DNA of 64,000 bases from Cupriavidus sp. EM10 (GTDB lineage Bacteria; Pseudomonadota; Gammaproteobacteria; Burkholderiales; Burkholderiaceae): the NCBI RefSeq assembly GCF_018729255.1, contig NZ_CP076061.1:558001-622000 (forward strand), in the 5' to 3' direction. Both the position numbers and the translations under genes were made by a program. Of this stretch, positions 62,881 to 64,000 are shown in pieces; within the stretch, counting starts at the first letter, position 1; every line of letters begins with the position of its first letter. Under the pieces are notes generated by a model. The model did no database searches and was not told the DNA's origin. It saw nothing but the letters and a program-made list of their open reading frames with translations.

Positions 62881-63674
62881 TGAAGATCGACCTGTCGGGC
62901 AAGACCGCCCTGGTAACCGGATCCACCGCTGGCATCGGCTTTGCCACCGCGCGCGGCCTGGCCGGATCGGGCGCACGCGTGATTCTGAACGGCCGCAGCC
63001 AGCCCAGCGTCGACAAGGCCGTCGCTGCGCTGAAGGCGGCCGAGCCCGGTGCCGATGTCCTGGGCTTTGCCGGCGACCTGGTCGACGCCGCCGTCTGCGA
63101 CACGCTGGTCAAGACCCATCCCGACGTGGATATCCTGGTGAACAACCTCGGCATCTTCCAGCCGCAGGATTTTTTCGAGATTCCGGACAGCGAGTGGTCG
63201 CGCTTCTTCGAAGTCAACGTGCTGACCGGCGTACGGTTGTCGCGCGCCTACGCGCAGGGCATGGTCCAGCGCAAATGGGGCCGCATCGTGTTCGTGGCGT
63301 CGGAGTCCGGCGTCAATATCCCCGTGGAGATGATCCACTACGGCTTCACCAAGACGGCCCAGCTGGCGGTGTCGCGCGGCCTGGCCAAGCGCCTGGCTGG
63401 CACCGGCGTGACGGTCAACGCGGTGCTGCCCGGCCCCACGCTGTCGGAAGGCGTGGAGGCCATGCTCCAGGATGACATCGCCAGGACCGGCAAGTCGGCA
63501 GAGGAAGTGGCTGCCGACTTCGTGAAGGCGCATCGCAGCACGTCGTTGATCCAGCGCGCGGCGTCGGTCGACGAGGTGGCCAACATGATCGTCTACGCGT
63601 GCTCGAAGCAGGCGTCCGCCACCACGGGCGCGGCGCTGCGCGTCGATGGCGGCGTGGTCGACACGATCATCTAG
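62881..63674 (+). CDS. Short-chain dehydrogenase/reductase (SDR)
   Basis: A 264-aa classical SDR. Cofactor motif TGSTAGIGFATA (about residues 14-25), NNLGIF, catalytic Ser in VASESGVNIPVEM and the active-site Tyr and Lys in MIHYGFTKTAQLA (YxxxK). Ala/Asp composition after beta2 (NGRSQPS) suggests NADP(H). Substrate unknown; PGPTLSEGVEAML is common to a subgroup of unassigned oxidoreductases. The ATG lies 7 nt after GGAG. Monocistronic; convergent with the next SDR gene. Confidence 0.92.
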
Positions 63675-63692
63675 CCCCCTGCACCGCCCTGC

Positions 63693-64000
63693 CTAGCCGC
63701 GCCGGTGGCGCATCATAGCGGCCATCGCGGCCGACGCGCCTACCACCAGCGCGGTGGTCAGGATCGGATGCCGCGTGGAGGCCGTGTAGGGACACGACTT
63801 CATCGCCCGGCGGTCTCCCGTCCGCTCCACCAGGCTGTTGCCGGCCGCGTGCAGCGCGTTATCGTCGCGCGGCCCGGCCGGCATGTCGGTCTGCTGCGCC
63901 CGGCCCATGAAACGCCGCATGAAGCGATCGAACGTGTGCGGCGCGTAGTAGGCCGCCGCCGAGAACGCCTTGGCCGAAGCGCCCACGAACATGTCGCGGC
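63693..64000 (-). CDS. SDR-family oxidoreductase, C-terminal part (runs off window end)
   Basis: About 102 C-terminal residues. The catalytic part lies outside, but the tail RDMFVGASAKAFSAAAYYAP, QQTDMPAGPRDDNALH and a final hydrophobic segment (ILTTALVVGASAAMAAMM) match the long C-terminal extension of a known SDR subgroup in which a membrane-tethering or dimer tail follows the Rossmann fold. An inner ATG at 63992 exists but would only code for this tail. Assignment rests on remembered family pattern, so moderate. Confidence 0.6.
   Translation of the reverse strand, partial: RDMFVGASAKAFSAAAYYAPHTFDRFMRRFMGRAQQTDMPAGPRDDNALHAAGNSLVERTGDRRAMKSCPYTASTRHPILTTALVVGASAAMAAMMRHRRG

Overview
The window looks like chromosomal DNA of a Burkholderiales beta-proteobacterium, most likely Cupriavidus or a near relative. 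The evidence is high GC with strong G/C third positions, three stand-alone Bug-type solute receptors, many CaiB/BaiF CoA-transferases and AMP-forming acyl-CoA ligases, an imuA-imuB-dnaE2 cassette, a Pel locus, hopanoid genes and an HME-type RND efflux operon. No rRNA, tRNA, CRISPR array or intact insertion sequence was seen.

Layout. 1-3426 (minus): end of a Pel exopolysaccharide operon (pelA, start of pelB). 4256-5125: cold-shock protein and a small exported BON-like protein. 5214-8829: hopanoid operon hpnD-shc-hpnG. 9015-12062: Bug receptor, CoA-transferase and citryl-CoA lyase-like enzyme, readable as a citrate (or similar acid) uptake and cleavage module. 12122-18007 (minus): SOS mutasome imuA-imuB-dnaE2 behind a LexA box. 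19073-25433 (minus): RND metal-type efflux operon with an exported protein upstream. 25533-27995 (minus): old yellow enzyme and aldo/keto reductase that share one promoter block. 28271-31036: large MalT-like LuxR regulator.

31218-52221 is a 21-kb acyl-CoA catabolic island: three acyl-CoA ligases, an alpha-methylacyl-CoA racemase, a CoA-transferase, three acyl-CoA dehydrogenases, MaoC-type hydratases, an SDR, an SCP-x type thiolase, an Ltp2-like thiolase-fold protein without the nucleophilic Cys next to a DUF35 partner, an enoyl-CoA hydratase, two Bug receptors and a LysR regulator. The gene set resembles routes for alpha-methyl-branched or side-chain acids (isoprenoid or steroid side-chain type). 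The substrate is not determined.

52234-55741: AraC-like regulator, small secreted protein and two outer-membrane beta-barrels of unknown role. 55808-57143: an enoyl-CoA hydratase and a MarR regulator that share one palindromic operator. 57290-58048: TauE/SafE permease. 58187-60172: PhoX-type phosphatase behind a Pho-box-like promoter region that may also encode a small RNA. 61138-62711: oxalate/formate-family MFS transporter plus a 43-residue membrane partner. 62881-64000: two SDR genes, the last cut by the window end.

At least eight genes carry a single missing base, nearly always in a short homopolymer, and one also has an in-frame stop. The pattern is so uniform that sequencing error is the first explanation, with real decay the alternative. 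These genes are listed as broken as sequenced. A dispersed C/T-G/A palindromic repeat fills several intergenic gaps.
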